Below are positions 1-17,486 of a stretch of DNA of 64,000 nt, in pieces. A program made the position numbers and the translations under genes. Numbering within the stretch: position 1 is the first letter of the stretch; the number at the start of each line of letters is the position of its first letter. Below the pieces are notes generated by a model. It had not been told where the DNA came from, searched no databases, and saw nothing but the letters and a program-made list of their open reading frames with translations. The DNA comes from Casuarina equisetifolia (taxonomy: Eukaryota > Streptophyta > Magnoliopsida > Fagales > Casuarinaceae). The stretch covers positions 8,234,501 through 8,298,500 of the forward strand of contig CM052360.1 in assembly GCA_028551475.1 (NCBI GenBank). The letters are read 5' to 3'.

Positions 1-1
1 G

Positions 2-5025
<5,024 letters not shown>

Positions 5026-6448
5026 TCACCTCGACTTTCCTGAAGCTCGGTGAACAAGTGATCGCAGAGCTCGACCAGGAGGTCGTCTGGACTTCCCTGC
5101 TCGCCTGGATAGAAAAGCAAAAAGAAATATCAGAAATGATTTAACAAGAACAAGATATGATTCCTGAAGCTTAACTTGAAAGCTGAAACCATTCTGACAA
5201 AGTTACACGCATAAAAAATCTTGAAGCAGGAGCACGTTAACGACCGCTGTAAAACTGTTTAAATTGCGGCTTCAGTTATGTCTGCTTTGTATTTTGAAAT
5301 CAATTTCTGAAAGCAAAGTCTCAGACGCGATGATTTAGGCTAAGAGTACTTAGTTTATCTTGAAATGTCTGATACTGTACAGCTTAGCAATCGTGATAAA
5401 GGAAACAAGAAAGTGATAAGAAAGGCACCGTGAAAAGCTTGAAGGCTTCGTTTCTTATGGGGAGAATCAGATGAAATGTATCTATCTGTTTAAATTATCA
5501 TCATTACGGAACGGAATAAAGTGAGTAGGCAAACTTTATTTCCTTTTGGGGGTTAATATACTGTACCCTATTCTGAAGGAATTTCAAAACTTAAAGCATC
5601 ACCTCAATGTAACAGTCGAAGCATGGAATCGTTAGTTCATATTTTAAGCAACAAATTCCCTTTTAGTTTGAATCGAGATAACTTAAAATAAAATAAAATA
5701 AAATAAAAAGATAAGCAAGGGAAAATTGAAGGAATAGTTGCAGACAGCTTAGTAGTACTGTTCCCAAACAAAAAAGAAAAGCACAATATGTTAAGAAAGT
5801 AAGTTTTAAATGCTTGCTATTCCTTTTAAGTTGGAAAGTTAAGAAAATAGATCGTAGTAGTTGAAAGGGATCATCCACGAAGCATAGTAACTAGCTAGAG
5901 TTGTAAGATTGTTATATAAGTTTTCAATCTCATGAATTTGGCAAATAAGGAAAGTTATTCTCTCTCACCTTAGGTGGTCTCTATGCTTAATCTAGTAGCT
6001 TTTTCTTTCCCGTTAAACGAAGATACAGATCAGCTAATGAATTTTCACGTATAGGCGAACCATACATACGTGTAAATTAAAAGAAACAAACTAGCTGACC
6101 TCAGAAACAGGCATAGAATTGAACATGGTTTAGAGCAGATGTACTGAAGCGTACTTCCTGTACTGGTGATATGTACCTGTTATGTATTGGATCTGGTCCA
6201 TTGGGAACTCTTCTTTTGCTCATGTAGTTGAAATCTAAATCTGGATGATCAACTAGCTTCTCTCTGCCCATGGCATCCGCATGCTTGAAATTTCCTGCGG
6301 AGTGAGTCGTAGATTTTGGCACCACCTTTCCTCTTCCAGTCTCCTTGTTACCAACCAACAAAAGAAAAATAACGCCCACCAGTCCCAGTGCTCCAAACAA
6401 GACCTTTAAATGCCAGGAACTACGATTACTACTAGTGCTTCCACCCAT
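5026..6448 (-). CDS. CLE25: CLE25-like CLAVATA3/ESR peptide precursor, two exons
   Basis: Precursor of a secreted 12-residue CLE signalling peptide. Exon 1 (6448-6177) encodes residues 1-90: a hydrophobic signal/anchor segment at about 15-32, a variable region, and the CLE motif RRVPNGPDPIHN at residues 79-90, differing from Arabidopsis CLE25 at one position. Exon 1 ends AACAG|GTACAT. Exon 2 (5104-5026) begins after CTATCCAG, restores the frame (phase 2) and encodes HNR-RAGKSRRPPGRA plus 13 more residues, ending in TGA; total 116 aa. The RAGKSRRPP block resembles the CLE25 tail, which supports the splice and an intron of 1,072 bp. In Arabidopsis, CLE25 is reported as a root-to-shoot dehydration signal; the role here is inferred from the motif only. 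Confidence 0.88.
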
Positions 6449-6714
6449 ATCTGTCCTTTATCCGATATTTTATTTCTCTGGGAGAGATGCCTTGCACTTC
6501 AAAGGATACAGATCAAGGAATAAACAGAACAGCAGTATTGCTGCATGAACTGTGGTTAATAACGGAAGGAAGAAAAGGAGAGAGAAGGGATGGTGAACTA
6601 AGGCAAGATTTTTTTGCTTAGGAACTGAGGTGGGCGGTTTTTACTTCATGGGGTTAGGGATGGCTGGTTTTCTTTATAGGTAGGATTGGGATTCTGCTGC
6701 GCTTTCTCGAACCT

Positions 6715-6762
6715 AGAGAGAGAGAAAGAGACAGAGACAGAAACGGAGAGAGAGAAAGAAAA
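6715..6762. repeat. GA-rich microsatellite in CLE25 5' flank
   Basis: Imperfect (GA)n/(GAAA)n tract about 270 bp above the CLE25 start codon; on the gene strand it reads CT-rich. Such tracts are common in plant 5' UTRs and core promoters. Confidence 0.7.
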
Positions 6763-9700
6763 GGCTTAGCTGGTTTCGAACGTGACATGGAGGAGAACCC
6801 TCTCTGCTTTATGCTGAGAAGGTCCCAATACGACTCTTCTTTTGCTTTGATTTGTGTATTTTCATGCAGCAGCTACGATACCAGAGTCCCTCATCTATCA
6901 TTCTTTACGTACAACAGGGAGAAAAGGAAAAGGATGCGGTTGCCCGCAGTTTCACGGAATGTCCGTGCCACTAGGGTTTTCAAAAAGAAGGATCGAACAT
7001 GCTTAACAAGTCAAGTGAAAATGACTGCTTCATAGCCCCGGCGTCAGTTAGGAATTAAATTACTTTAAAAAGGGAATAATACCGGGGCAAAACAAAAAGA
7101 ATATCGGCGCTGTTCATAGACCAGTCGGCATTACACTTTCAAAAATGAATAAAGCCATAGTAGCTAAAGTAATGTTCCTATGAACTCGCAAAATCAAGGA
7201 GATCCTCCCAAATTGAAGCAAATTGGACCTTGAAGTTAAGATGAAGGCTCCTCGAAGAGACAATTACAAAGAATCCTCTGCCAGAAAGCTGTTAGATTCA
7301 AGCAATTTTGACACTTGTCCTGCGAAATAATCAGAACCCAAGTTCAAGGAAGTGAAAAGAAAGCATGAGTCTGCCCATTAGAAAGTTATTTTGATAACTA
7401 AGCTTTCAAAGGCAATGTTAGATGTATCAAAAAATGTCTCTTATCTACAAGGAACAATGAAATCTTACTATCTATTACATTTTTTTTTTCTTTTGTTGAT
7501 AAGAATAGCTTTCTTTGATTCACTGAATTGCAGGTGACTAATGAACAATTCAAGTTTTATTGGATTGTTAAAAGGGGAAGATCCATTAGTTTCATCTTGT
7601 AGACAACTTTACTTTTTTAAAGGAGGAAGTAAGTTTTATGACCTTAGTAGCACAATGTCCTAATTTATTTAAGAGATTATCAAAACCCTAATAAGAGCAA
7701 TTTTTTCAAGGGTGGCACTACAACTAATGTTAGAAGGCATATATACTACACATTTTTTTATCACAAAGAAATCTCTTTCCTTGCTAGATAGCATCAAAAT
7801 CAGTCATTCTTTATAACGAAAAAGGTTATACCATAAAGCATTAGAGCAAATAATAGTCTTTTAAGGCAAAGAGTTTGCTAACGAACTCTTTTTGTGTTGA
7901 GCGATTAAGTGACTATTCTTTCCGTCACATAGGCTTATTGATTTGTTTGGTATTGTTTAAGCTGTAATCAAAAGAATGGACTTGATTTTTTAGAATGGAA
8001 ACACATCACACAGTTGCTTTTTAGATTGAGAAAGACCTAAAACTGTGAAACGTAGGTCATGAAAAGATAAGAAGTTGGTGGGAGAAGTTTATCTATTTTT
8101 GAACATGGATTGATATTTGTGTTGTTCACTCTCTTTGGTTATTAAGTTTGACAATAAGTTCACCCAGAAATGGAGTGTGGGTATAGTGTAAAGTTGGTAG
8201 ACTAATCAATCAATGTTTCGTTGGAATTGGTGGAAATCATCCCAACTGGTTTCAAGACAAGTGTGGTGTATATTTACAGAACATATTGGATGAATAACCC
8301 TAATCAAATGTTCTTTGCTAATAACATCCAATTAGAATAGATTCTCCTTTAAGACTATAGTATAAGGAAGCTTAACTGTAGATTGTCAATTAGGTAATCC
8401 ATTCTCAAGACACTATTCTGGTTTTATTAGCAGCACAAAGTTATTCCTTAACATGTCATTATGGTTAGTATTGTTTTGTCTTTTTTATATATCATCACCT
8501 TTTTTTCATCCCTTTTTAAAATTCATTGTTGTTCTTCATATGAGAATTGTAACTTGCCATGTAGTTACAAGAATGGTAGGAAATCCCCATTTAGATTATT
8601 AAGAAGTTACAAAGGAAAGTGCTTATTAAGTTTTGCTTGCAAACTCATGTCAACAAGAAGTTTTCGTACTATTTTAAGGGAAATGTAATACTACGGACTT
8701 TCAAAAAAGAACAAAAAATGTTTGTATTGTATCTCAAGAATTTATACCATATATTAGAAAAGTATCAATATCATACATGGTTTTGACATATGATATTTTA
8801 TGAAGTTAGTCGGGCATTGGTTCAAAAAATTGGTATAGCATCACATGAGTATTAAGTCTCACGTCAATTCTTACTTAGGTAAAGTTGAGTAAGTAATTCT
8901 TAGGAGTTTCAATTGTAATATGGACCAACTACTTTGAAAATAACATGGATATACATGGTATTCTCCCTAGGTTTAACAAGCAATAGTACCAATGTAATCT
9001 ATTAACATTATATGTGTTGAGGTATTGCATCATGATAGGCCCAAGTGAAACAAGAAGCAAAATTACAATATTCAAATAGCTAAAAAAATTCATATACATG
9101 AATAGATTATAATGGTATTACATGGTTTGTTGTTATGTGATGGTGTTGCATTATTATAATGGTATTACACCTAGTAGTCCTAATAATTAATATTAGTAGG
9201 TCTTAAGTTTAACCCTTGTTGTTGACAATTTAATAAGGAAGGCAAATTGTGGGTATGTGTTGCTTGTAGAGGGAAGTCCTAAGTGAGATCTTGCTTGAGT
9301 GACCCATGAGAAAGCCTTGGTACGTTTGGCTTGAGGCTTGTAGGGAGGAAGGAAAAGGGGGTGGGGAGGAGAAAGGGGGGTTTTGGTTGTCAAGAAAGTT
9401 TCACCAGTTTTACCTAAATGATTCAATTGATATATGTGCCATTACATGTGAAAGTTGTTAAGAAATAGGATATGGGCTATGATTAGGACCCTACAGGTAA
9501 AGTTGTTAAAAAATAAGATATCTATTGTGATGAATAGTAATAATTTTTTGCCTAGCTGTAATGCTTAAAGGTCTTAACATAATTTTCAAATTTAATATTT
9601 ATCATTTTAAAGTGGTAAATATAGTTAAAACTTGCTTGGATTTGTGATACAAGCCAACTAGACAATATTAATGGTTCCAAAATCATGGGAGATTTTTTTT

Positions 9701-10380
9701 AGAAAAAAGGTTTGTTAAGTATTTGTTGTATATTTCATATTTAAGTATGGGAACTTTGGTGTGGTATCTTTCCCATGGATAGCAACAATGTTTTTCCAAA
9801 TTAAAATATAGTAGAAGCACCTATTAATAGTTATCCTTATAGAAATTAGGAATGTATTTGTCCTCCACTCACCCCTTTTTCTTCCTAATATATGCAACAA
9901 ATCCAAATTACTGAACTTGGTTTTTGTTTGTTTTGGTAATTAAAGGTTGCATGTTGAACATAAGGCTTATTCATGGGATAACCACAAAAGGTAAGGGAAA
10001 TAAGGATTGGAAGCATATCATGTTTAAATATTACGATCATAATTTTTATTAGACTCGATATGGGGTCATTCCCCTTTAAACACCTATCTTCCTTTTGGGA
10101 TGAAGCTTACCGATATGATTCTCCATAAAAGAAGGGGTGGACATGATTTGATTGACAATCCAGAGATAATAAATGATTAGTGTAATAGAAACCATTTGTC
10201 TTTCAAAAAGCTAAGGCAGCTACTCTAAGTCATATTAAAACACGGAAAGTAACTTTATAAAAGTGTTGATATCCTGCTAATTAATCATGTTTCTGAAATA
10301 AATGATAAAAGGCTTAAGAGCCTTCTACTGACAAAGCTTGGCATCATGCACAGCAGCCGTCTTCGTAGATGAATAGGCCC

Positions 10381-10426
10381 TTTTCCCCTTTTTCTCCTTT
10401 TTCTCCTTTTTCTCCTTTTTCCCTTT
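10381..10426. repeat. Pyrimidine minisatellite, TTTTTCTCC units
   Basis: Head-to-tail copies of a 9-base TTTTTCTCC unit in the gene-poor region. A strand-asymmetric homopyrimidine tract; no gene association. Confidence 0.75.
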
Positions 10427-11301
10427 AGGAGTAATACATGGAATTCTGTAGATTATGTTTTACATGAACGAGCTATCGTGGTTTTGCATAACATTGGGCG
10501 CTTAGGTTGTTTTGTTAATGGCAATAATTTGCATAAAAAAATTCTCACATGAGCCTCTTCTCATGATAGCAAGGATACAGCATCTAGAGTTTTGAGTATG
10601 GTGGACATTACTTTATGCTCTCCTTTTCTTTCAATATTTCTCCTTGTGTTTTACCTCCGCCTTTGTCAAATGAGAAGCTGCCACTTAGAAAGCACAGAAA
10701 GATTCTATTACACAAATCTTTGTTGCTGTGGAATCTCCCAAACACAACATCTACTAATTTAACGCAGTAATTAGAATTGTACTTTGCAATCGGCCGCCAA
10801 GCATGGTCCACTAATTTATGCTCTAATCACTTGAACCACTCTTAGTTGCAGCTTGCTGCTGCTATTTTATATGTCTGGGTACCCCCGAATTCGAGGATGT
10901 GATCTTAAGGAACTTATGGTGTTGGTTATGTATTACTATGAGGTAGATAAAACTGAACATGGAAGCTGTTTCCATTGAATATATAAGGATGTCTATGGTT
11001 AGGGGAATATGGTGTTCTTACTCTATGGAGCCAAGCATATGGGACATTTCGTTTTATCCAATCTCTGTGAATCTCACTGTAGAAACACAAAAAGTTTTTG
11101 TATTGGAGAATCCAATGCTTTTTGGTCTAATCACTTGTCGTTCAAGGGAGATGAATTTGTTATCCATAAAAAAATAATTTTGACTTCAGTTGGTTTGAAG
11201 TACCTTCCCTTAGTGAACATGTTGGGATCTTATTATTTATATTGAGACGACGTTGTCATGCAGAGAATGTTGTCTTTTATATTACTTTCTAACTGGAATC
11301 C

Positions 11302-11455
11302 TAAGTCGAAGGAGATAGCTACGTACATATTGTTGGTCTTTTCTCGTTCTCTTTTTGCATATATTTTTACAAGGTCTCTATACTAGGTCGAAGGAGATAG
11401 GTACGTACATATTGTTGGTCTTTTTTGTTCTCTTTTGCACATATGTATTCAAGGT
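11302..11455. repeat. Tandem duplication, ~82-bp unit
   Basis: Two adjacent copies of a segment that begins with a TCGAAGGAGATAG block followed by ACGTACATATTGTTGG. Copies start near 11302 and 11384 and have diverged by substitutions and small gaps. Confidence 0.75.
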
Positions 11456-12486
11456 GCACAGACTTTCTCAGAAGAACATGAGAAAAAGGGAAAGAGAAAC
11501 AGACCGGGGAATCAGAACACATGTATTGCAGGTTTGTATTGTCTTCGTTGCAATCTTTGTTATTCCGATATGATTCATCTGGAACTGATAATACAGGGTT
11601 TCAGTGCTTCCTGGGCATTATCACGTACGAATTTATCAGTCAACAGCCGGTCGTTCGAGGATCATGATGGCCCTTATGAAGCTTTCGTAAAAAGCTTAAT
11701 GTTTGGAATAGAATCAGACTGCAGATGGCTTCAATTGTACAAGCATCCCAGTTGGCAGCCATCTTCAGCTTTGCATGAAGGAGGGTCTTGTCCATGTAAT
11801 ATGATGTTCCGTATCTTTCAGGATTTGCTTTGAAAAGCTTCCTGGCAGCTGTATCCGGAGTGACTGCATTGGACAGACAACAATCACCATGCCTTTGAGC
11901 TGGGATATATCGTGGAAGTGGAAGCAAAGTGCATGGTTAACTAGTTGGAATATCCCTTTTGTCGATTATTATTCGGTCATATCTCAAGCCCTTTACCTTT
12001 GATGGCTCAGCTCAAAGTTTTGCCCAACAAAAGCTTTAATTAAAATCCTTTTGATATCAAGGAATGTTCGCAAAGGTTTGTATAGGGTTGGTTCACCGAA
12101 CATCTATCCCACCAAGCCAATAAGGCAAGTGCTCGACTCGGGGCCCGTCTCTCGTATTTCTCAAAATAAAAATCTCATCTTCTTTCAAGGATTCGTACAG
12201 ACAACTTTGTGAAATGTTCCCACAACTCGCAGGATATGATTTTATACTCAGCCTGGAATAACTGATCACCATCTTCCGACTGACGATTCTATGCCATGGA
12301 AGCTAGGTAGATTCGCCGTGCAAAAGCATGCGTTTTTTTTCCGTAGTCATGCTCTGCACCTTGGCCTTACTCAACAAGCATGAGAAAGTGCTCGGCTTAT
12401 TTCTGGACACTTTTTTTAGACATCAACCTCTCTGTTCAACTCTGCACTCATCTAAATTTCCTGTTCCTATATCGTGGATATCATGC

Positions 12487-12491
<5 letters not shown>

Positions 12492-12525
<34 letters not shown>
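12492..12525. repeat. (GA)n microsatellite
   Basis: Uninterrupted GA repeat of about 17 units in the gene-poor region. Confidence 0.85.
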
Positions 12526-12530
<5 letters not shown>

Positions 12531-13759
12531 GTGTTTTCTGGGGGATGGACGATGGGAGTAAACGTAGGAATCACCTGAAGCTATGTCGCAAGACGCAGTC
12601 ACATGTGGTCAGGGTGCCATTGACAAGCAACTGGAGTATGGTGGGCACAACCCAATAAAAAACTCCAAAGGCAGACATAATAGTTACATGATGAGATAAA
12701 ATGGGCCATGGAGAAAAAGCAATGATGGTCAAATATACCTCCTGCATCATATATTACTCGATTTAAAATACTAAACTACTAAGCAGAATTCTCCTCTAGA
12801 AGTTCGTAATTGAAGTGGGTATCTTAAGAACTTAATGTGGCCGACCACCTTATCTGCCGCCGGCTTAAACTAGTAGCTAGAACCGATATGCGGGAGAAAA
12901 AGAGGGAGACTGGCAGCTTGGAAATTTTGCCTAATCTAGCAATGAAATTGGAAGTTTAGAAATGTTCCATAACCATCCAGCTTGACCAGTTTCAGGCACT
13001 AAGAAAAGCGCAAACATAACGATAAGGGGAGGAGATTTTCCTTTTTCCTGTCGGAATTATCCTCGCCCTCATGTTGTTGTATTTTGCTTTGACCCCAATT
13101 CCTTTTCTTGGGTTGAGACTGAAAACGCCGAGACGACCATTCTAAGTACAAGTATGAAAATTATCATTGCCTCGGTTTTTAGCATGTTTCAGTCATTATC
13201 CAACGCTATTATGCCAAAAAAATTAGAACTTATCACTAATCAATAATCATTTCATTTTAATATTATCACTAACTTAAACTCTTATAAACTCAAAAGTCTA
13301 TTATGATTCAAGTTTCAAATCGCTCCATCCCTAGTTTAAACACAGGAGTTGTAGTGTCTTCACGCGAATGAATAAAAGTTATGCCTTAAGCAGGGCAGAA
13401 TTCAACGAAATAATGACAACAGCAGCATGTTCAACCTTTTAGTTTCGTATCGTTCTCTTGCGGAAATAATGCTGACATATTCGAGTTGAAAACATTTCCA
13501 CGATTTCTCCCTTTCTTTTTGTTTTTTGGGTTGAGGGGAGTGGATCCGATGATGTGACTCTGGTTTTCTGTTCTCCCATTTACCCATTTACCCAGAACCC
13601 GTTTGAAAAGAGGAAAATTTAGGACCTTAATTTCCTTTTTGCCCCCCATTTACAATCATTATCATTCTTTATTATTATTTTTAAAAAATGTTTATTTGTT
13701 TTAGGCATGTTATCCAGAGGCGTGTCCCGTTCCAACGAACTGGCACAGGGCGCAAAGCC

Positions 13760-16700
13760 ATGTACAGTCATTGTAGAGCAAGGGTAGGTACGCTGGTGAT
13801 GTGCAGTGCAAAGGAGGCGGTGTTGCTCCCCCGAGGGCGCACGTTAGCGTCAACGGCTAAGGGATTAGCGCGTCCCGCTAACGCACGCCAATCGCCGTAT
13901 GCAAACCGCTCGATGGTTACCAAGACCACCGCTAACGATCCTCTCGATGTCGAAGCTATATTTCAGCAGAAGCGGTCCCTTCGATCCAGAATACGCAAGG
14001 AGCTCAAGAACATGGATCCAATTCGTAGAGCAGAAGAAGGTCGCATGGTTTGATTAGCATCTCTGTGCCGTTGGGTTCAATTGAAATCTCAATACTCCTT
14101 GTATTTCACTTTCAGATTTCGCAATTCAGAGTATTGTTCTGGAGGCCCCGTGGTTTAAGGCTAGTAAGCGTCTATGTGCTTATATAAGCTCTGCCGCTTT
14201 ACGAGAAGTCGATACATCAAGAATTGTCTCAGAGGTTTTATCAAGACCAATTGCAGGTGTGTTTTGCATTCATGTGCCAGAGGCATCTTGAGAAATCCAA
14301 ATGATGTTAATTTAGGGAATTTCTATATCACATAAGGATATTGTATATAACTCAGCCAGATGCATACTAGAACTACTTTGCAGAGAAAGGGGCTGGTTGG
14401 GGTAATGCATGTATACGTTGTTAACTTCTAGAGATTCTTACAGCACATCTTCGACTAGTTGCAGATCAGAAAAAGCTTTATGTTCCACGGGTTGAGGACA
14501 GGAATAGCAACATGAGAATGCTCAGAATTTCCAATGTTAGTGATCTGGTTCCAAATTCCATGAACATATTGGAACCATCTGTAGTAGATTCTGATGGGAA
14601 TCAACGGGAGGATGGTAACGCGTTCCTCAATATAGTGATCTATTTTCGTGTTCCTGCATGAGATATTAGTTTGCTGTTTGTTCTCATGATTCAATGCCGT
14701 CACTCTTCCTTCTCACTACACAAGTCACTTGCATGCGTCTTTATGCTGTTCTATATTTCCTTTTTCCACCAATTTCACAAGTTAACTCAGCTATTGTGTG
14801 CTTGCAAATAAAATTTTGATAAATGGACAGCTAAGACATACTCCGGATCACATTTCTGCTTAACGCATGCGGAGAGATAGCTTCATGATTTTGATATGGC
14901 TTTTCATTTGCAATGTAAAAACGTAGTATTCACTCGATTGAAATCAAAAAATGCTCCCCATGACTTCAACGTAGATAGCATTTTCTGTCTTGTGTGGAGT
15001 TAATTGGTTAGCAGCATTCAGTTGCTAACCTTGTAACTCTAGTGTTGCTACCCTGACATGGTTTCTTAAACTTTCCAGTAGAGAAAACATGTCATGTTAC
15101 AATGCTGAAATTGATTGCTTAAAGTTCAGCAATAAGATCAATTTGTTCTTTTCTTTTGTATTGTCAATTCCCTTGTACTTTGTTGCGGAATTGTTTTTAC
15201 TTAACAAGTAACTGTTTCCATTAGATTGGTAAAGGCTATTGATTATTTGAATGAAACATTTGATGCAGTTATGGAAGTAAGCGATCCTGTTGACTTATTC
15301 ATCCTACCTGGTAATGTTCTGCATCCTTTCTCTTGATTGCTTACCAGTACCGCACACATTGGGAAATCTCTTCTCATTTTCATTTCTCGTTCCACCAGGG
15401 CTTGCATTTGACAGATCTGGCAGACGTTTAGGCCGTAGTGGGGGGTAAGCTGATGCATCCCTTCCGCAGTGTTTATCATACTACAGAGTAGTTATAAGAT
15501 TTGAGTTTTTTGGTCCAATAAACCTTCTACAACAGCATTAGTGACATTTGTTAATAATCCGTGTACAAATTATCTAGTAACAGAAACATTAGATCTTTGT
15601 TTTGATTGAAATAAACCTATATTGAAGAATTAGGGGCCCAGGACAAATACTTTTTAGCGCTTAAAAGTGTCAGATAAATCCTGAGAGTTGAAAGTTTACA
15701 TGCAGCATATGTTTTTGGAAATTAGCCTGGCATGGTTTTGGGGTAGAAAAGGTCGGAAGAATGAGTTTTTCCAAGGTTATTGGATAATTTGATGGATCCG
15801 TTGTAAATCGGAAGTGGAAAGGAATAAAATCTGACTACATGGATGTGAACGGTAACTCAGATTGTAGCAGAACTGGTTTTTGGGGTTTGGAGGCAGATTA
15901 AGGAAGTCAGATTTGGTTTTCCTCTTGCTGATCTAGATTTTTAGCAGCATTGTTTGGTGTCTTTTCAGTATGTATTTGGTTGCTATTGACACTTCTCCAT
16001 CTTCTCTGCCTCCATGGACTTCAGAACAATTTTCTTACTGTCGAATGAGAGGAAGGAGATCTACGTCTTCTCTGCCAATGTTGAATTTAATGCTCACCTG
16101 ACGAAGGGCAACTAAGGAAGATACTTTTTTGCATCATAGAAACTCATCATCATCCTAAAGAGAAACGTTATAAGCACCATGACATCGGAACACTGAAACA
16201 TTCAGTTTTCAGTATTGACCCACCATCCACCCCTACAACTTCCACCATCAATGATAAGCTTTTTAGCTTCTGAGTCTCCCAGCAAACAAAAGTCTTAAAT
16301 GCTGGGTTGTCTCTTTGATCTTCATTCTCCTGTTTGGTGTAGCAAGAACGCACCTAAGGTGGAGAGAAGTATCAACTTCATCTCTTCCACTTGAAGCGTC
16401 TAGAACCCTTACATCATTATCATGATGAAGAAAATCTTCCTCAGACTGTCACAAATTGAGATAGGAACTTCGTCTCTTATTCAGAAACTGATGTAGCAGA
16501 GGTAATGATAGGTACTTGAAATTTCCCAAAAAGGGCTCCTAGATTGGAGAGAAGCAAAGAGGCAAAGTAGGGTCACGGCTTGTTCTTTTAAGCGGCACAC
16601 GTCTTCTCGGCATCCCACCTTGGATTTAGTTGCACCACAGAGTCTTTGAGAGCAAGTTCTATTCAATTTGTTTGTGTAGCTATCCAGTGCTTAAACCTAT

Positions 16701-17486
16701 TAGGATTTGTGTTTCTTTGCTTTGACTAATATCGCCAAACTAAATAACCAGAACACTTACAAATTAAGTACAATCACATGGTAAAAACCCAAAATTCAAT
16801 GGACCAAAAGCATAATCAACATCCAGAAATGTCCGAGTAAAATAAGTACCCCTTAACTTCGAAAATTAAATAAAACCGACCTCAATAAGTCTGACTTCTT
16901 TTGGCTGCATCAATGGTTTTGGAGAGAGGACTGGCGAACAGATTAATGGGATCAAATGTGGTCTGAACCGATTGGAAAAGCAGACCAAGAAAAAGTCAAG
17001 TTTGATTGCATAATATCACATGCACGACACTGAAACTCCTTCAGATCTAGATGCAGTGACAGGAGTCTGATACGTTATTTGATTCACTCTCATGCATCTC
17101 ATTCAAACGTGGTTCCTAAGATCTTTTGTTTTTTGTTTTATGCATGGTCAATTCTGGAAGTTACTATGATCTGTTCCTAAAGAAATATCGAGAGCATGCA
17201 AGGGAGCGGAAGTGGAAGCATCCTCTCCTCGGTAAGTGTCCACCGTTTTTGGTTCTGCAAGTATTCCACAATACTTATAATGTTGAACTTATAGCATTGG
17301 AATTTTGTTTTTAAATATACCGATGCTTTCCTGTGTTTTATGGCTGCAGTTGCTTTGGCATATTCTCTGCAGATCGTGGATGAAGGAGCTATAGGTGTGA
17401 CTTCCAGTGATGTTCCTGTGGATGCCATTGTAACCCCTGCTGGTTATATACCAATAAGCTCGGCCAGTGTGGGTGGCGGGAAATGA
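13760..17486 (+). CDS. 5FCL: 5-formyltetrahydrofolate cyclo-ligase (organellar form)
   Basis: ATP-dependent conversion of 5-formyl-THF to 5,10-methenyl-THF, the route returning this storage/inhibitory folate to one-carbon metabolism; mitochondrial in Arabidopsis. Seven exons: 13760-14039, 14116-14256, 14465-14614, 15269-15310, 15399-15444, 17161-17231 and 17350-17486. Phases agree at all six junctions and give 288 aa (family about 280). Conserved blocks: QKRSLRSRIRKELKNMDP, EAPWFKASKRLCAYIS, LYVPRVED, NSMNILEP, DLFILPGLAFDRSGRRLGR, GGYYDLFLKKYRE and DVPVDAIVTP. Residues 1-55 are Arg/Ala/Ser-rich, consistent with a transit peptide. An in-frame ATG at 13688 would add 24 residues but sits in AT-rich DNA. 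The glycine-rich loop reads GRSGGYYD instead of the commoner GRGGGYYD. Confidence 0.94.
15445..17160 (+). other. Large intron 5 of 5-FCL
   Basis: A 1.7-kb intron splits the glycine-rich loop codons of 5-FCL. I see no second gene or intact mobile element in it; the ORFs on either strand lack family motifs. Its size contrasts with the gene's small introns of 76-654 bp and may reflect an old insertion. Confidence 0.6.

Larger units (their letters stand above)
6449..13759. other. Gene-poor AT-rich intergenic region between CLE25 and 5-FCL
   Basis: About 7 kb without a recognisable gene. The first few hundred bases are the CLE25 promoter side; the last few hundred, from about 12.7 kb, are the 5-FCL promoter side. 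The ORFs between are short and lack motifs; no LTRs, terminal inverted repeats or transposase motifs were found. It may hold decayed transposable elements too old to read by eye. A G-rich patch lies at 9345-9385, and local tandem repeats are listed separately. Confidence 0.55.

Noticed and set aside
11640..11927. 95-residue ORF on the minus strand in the gene-poor region
   Set aside because: No recognisable family, no supporting neighbours or splice partners; cannot be told from chance.
13688..13759. Upstream ATG as the 5-FCL start
   Set aside because: In frame, but lies in AT-rich promoter-like sequence; the ATG at 13760 gives a length closer to the family and a plausible transit peptide. 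Not excluded.
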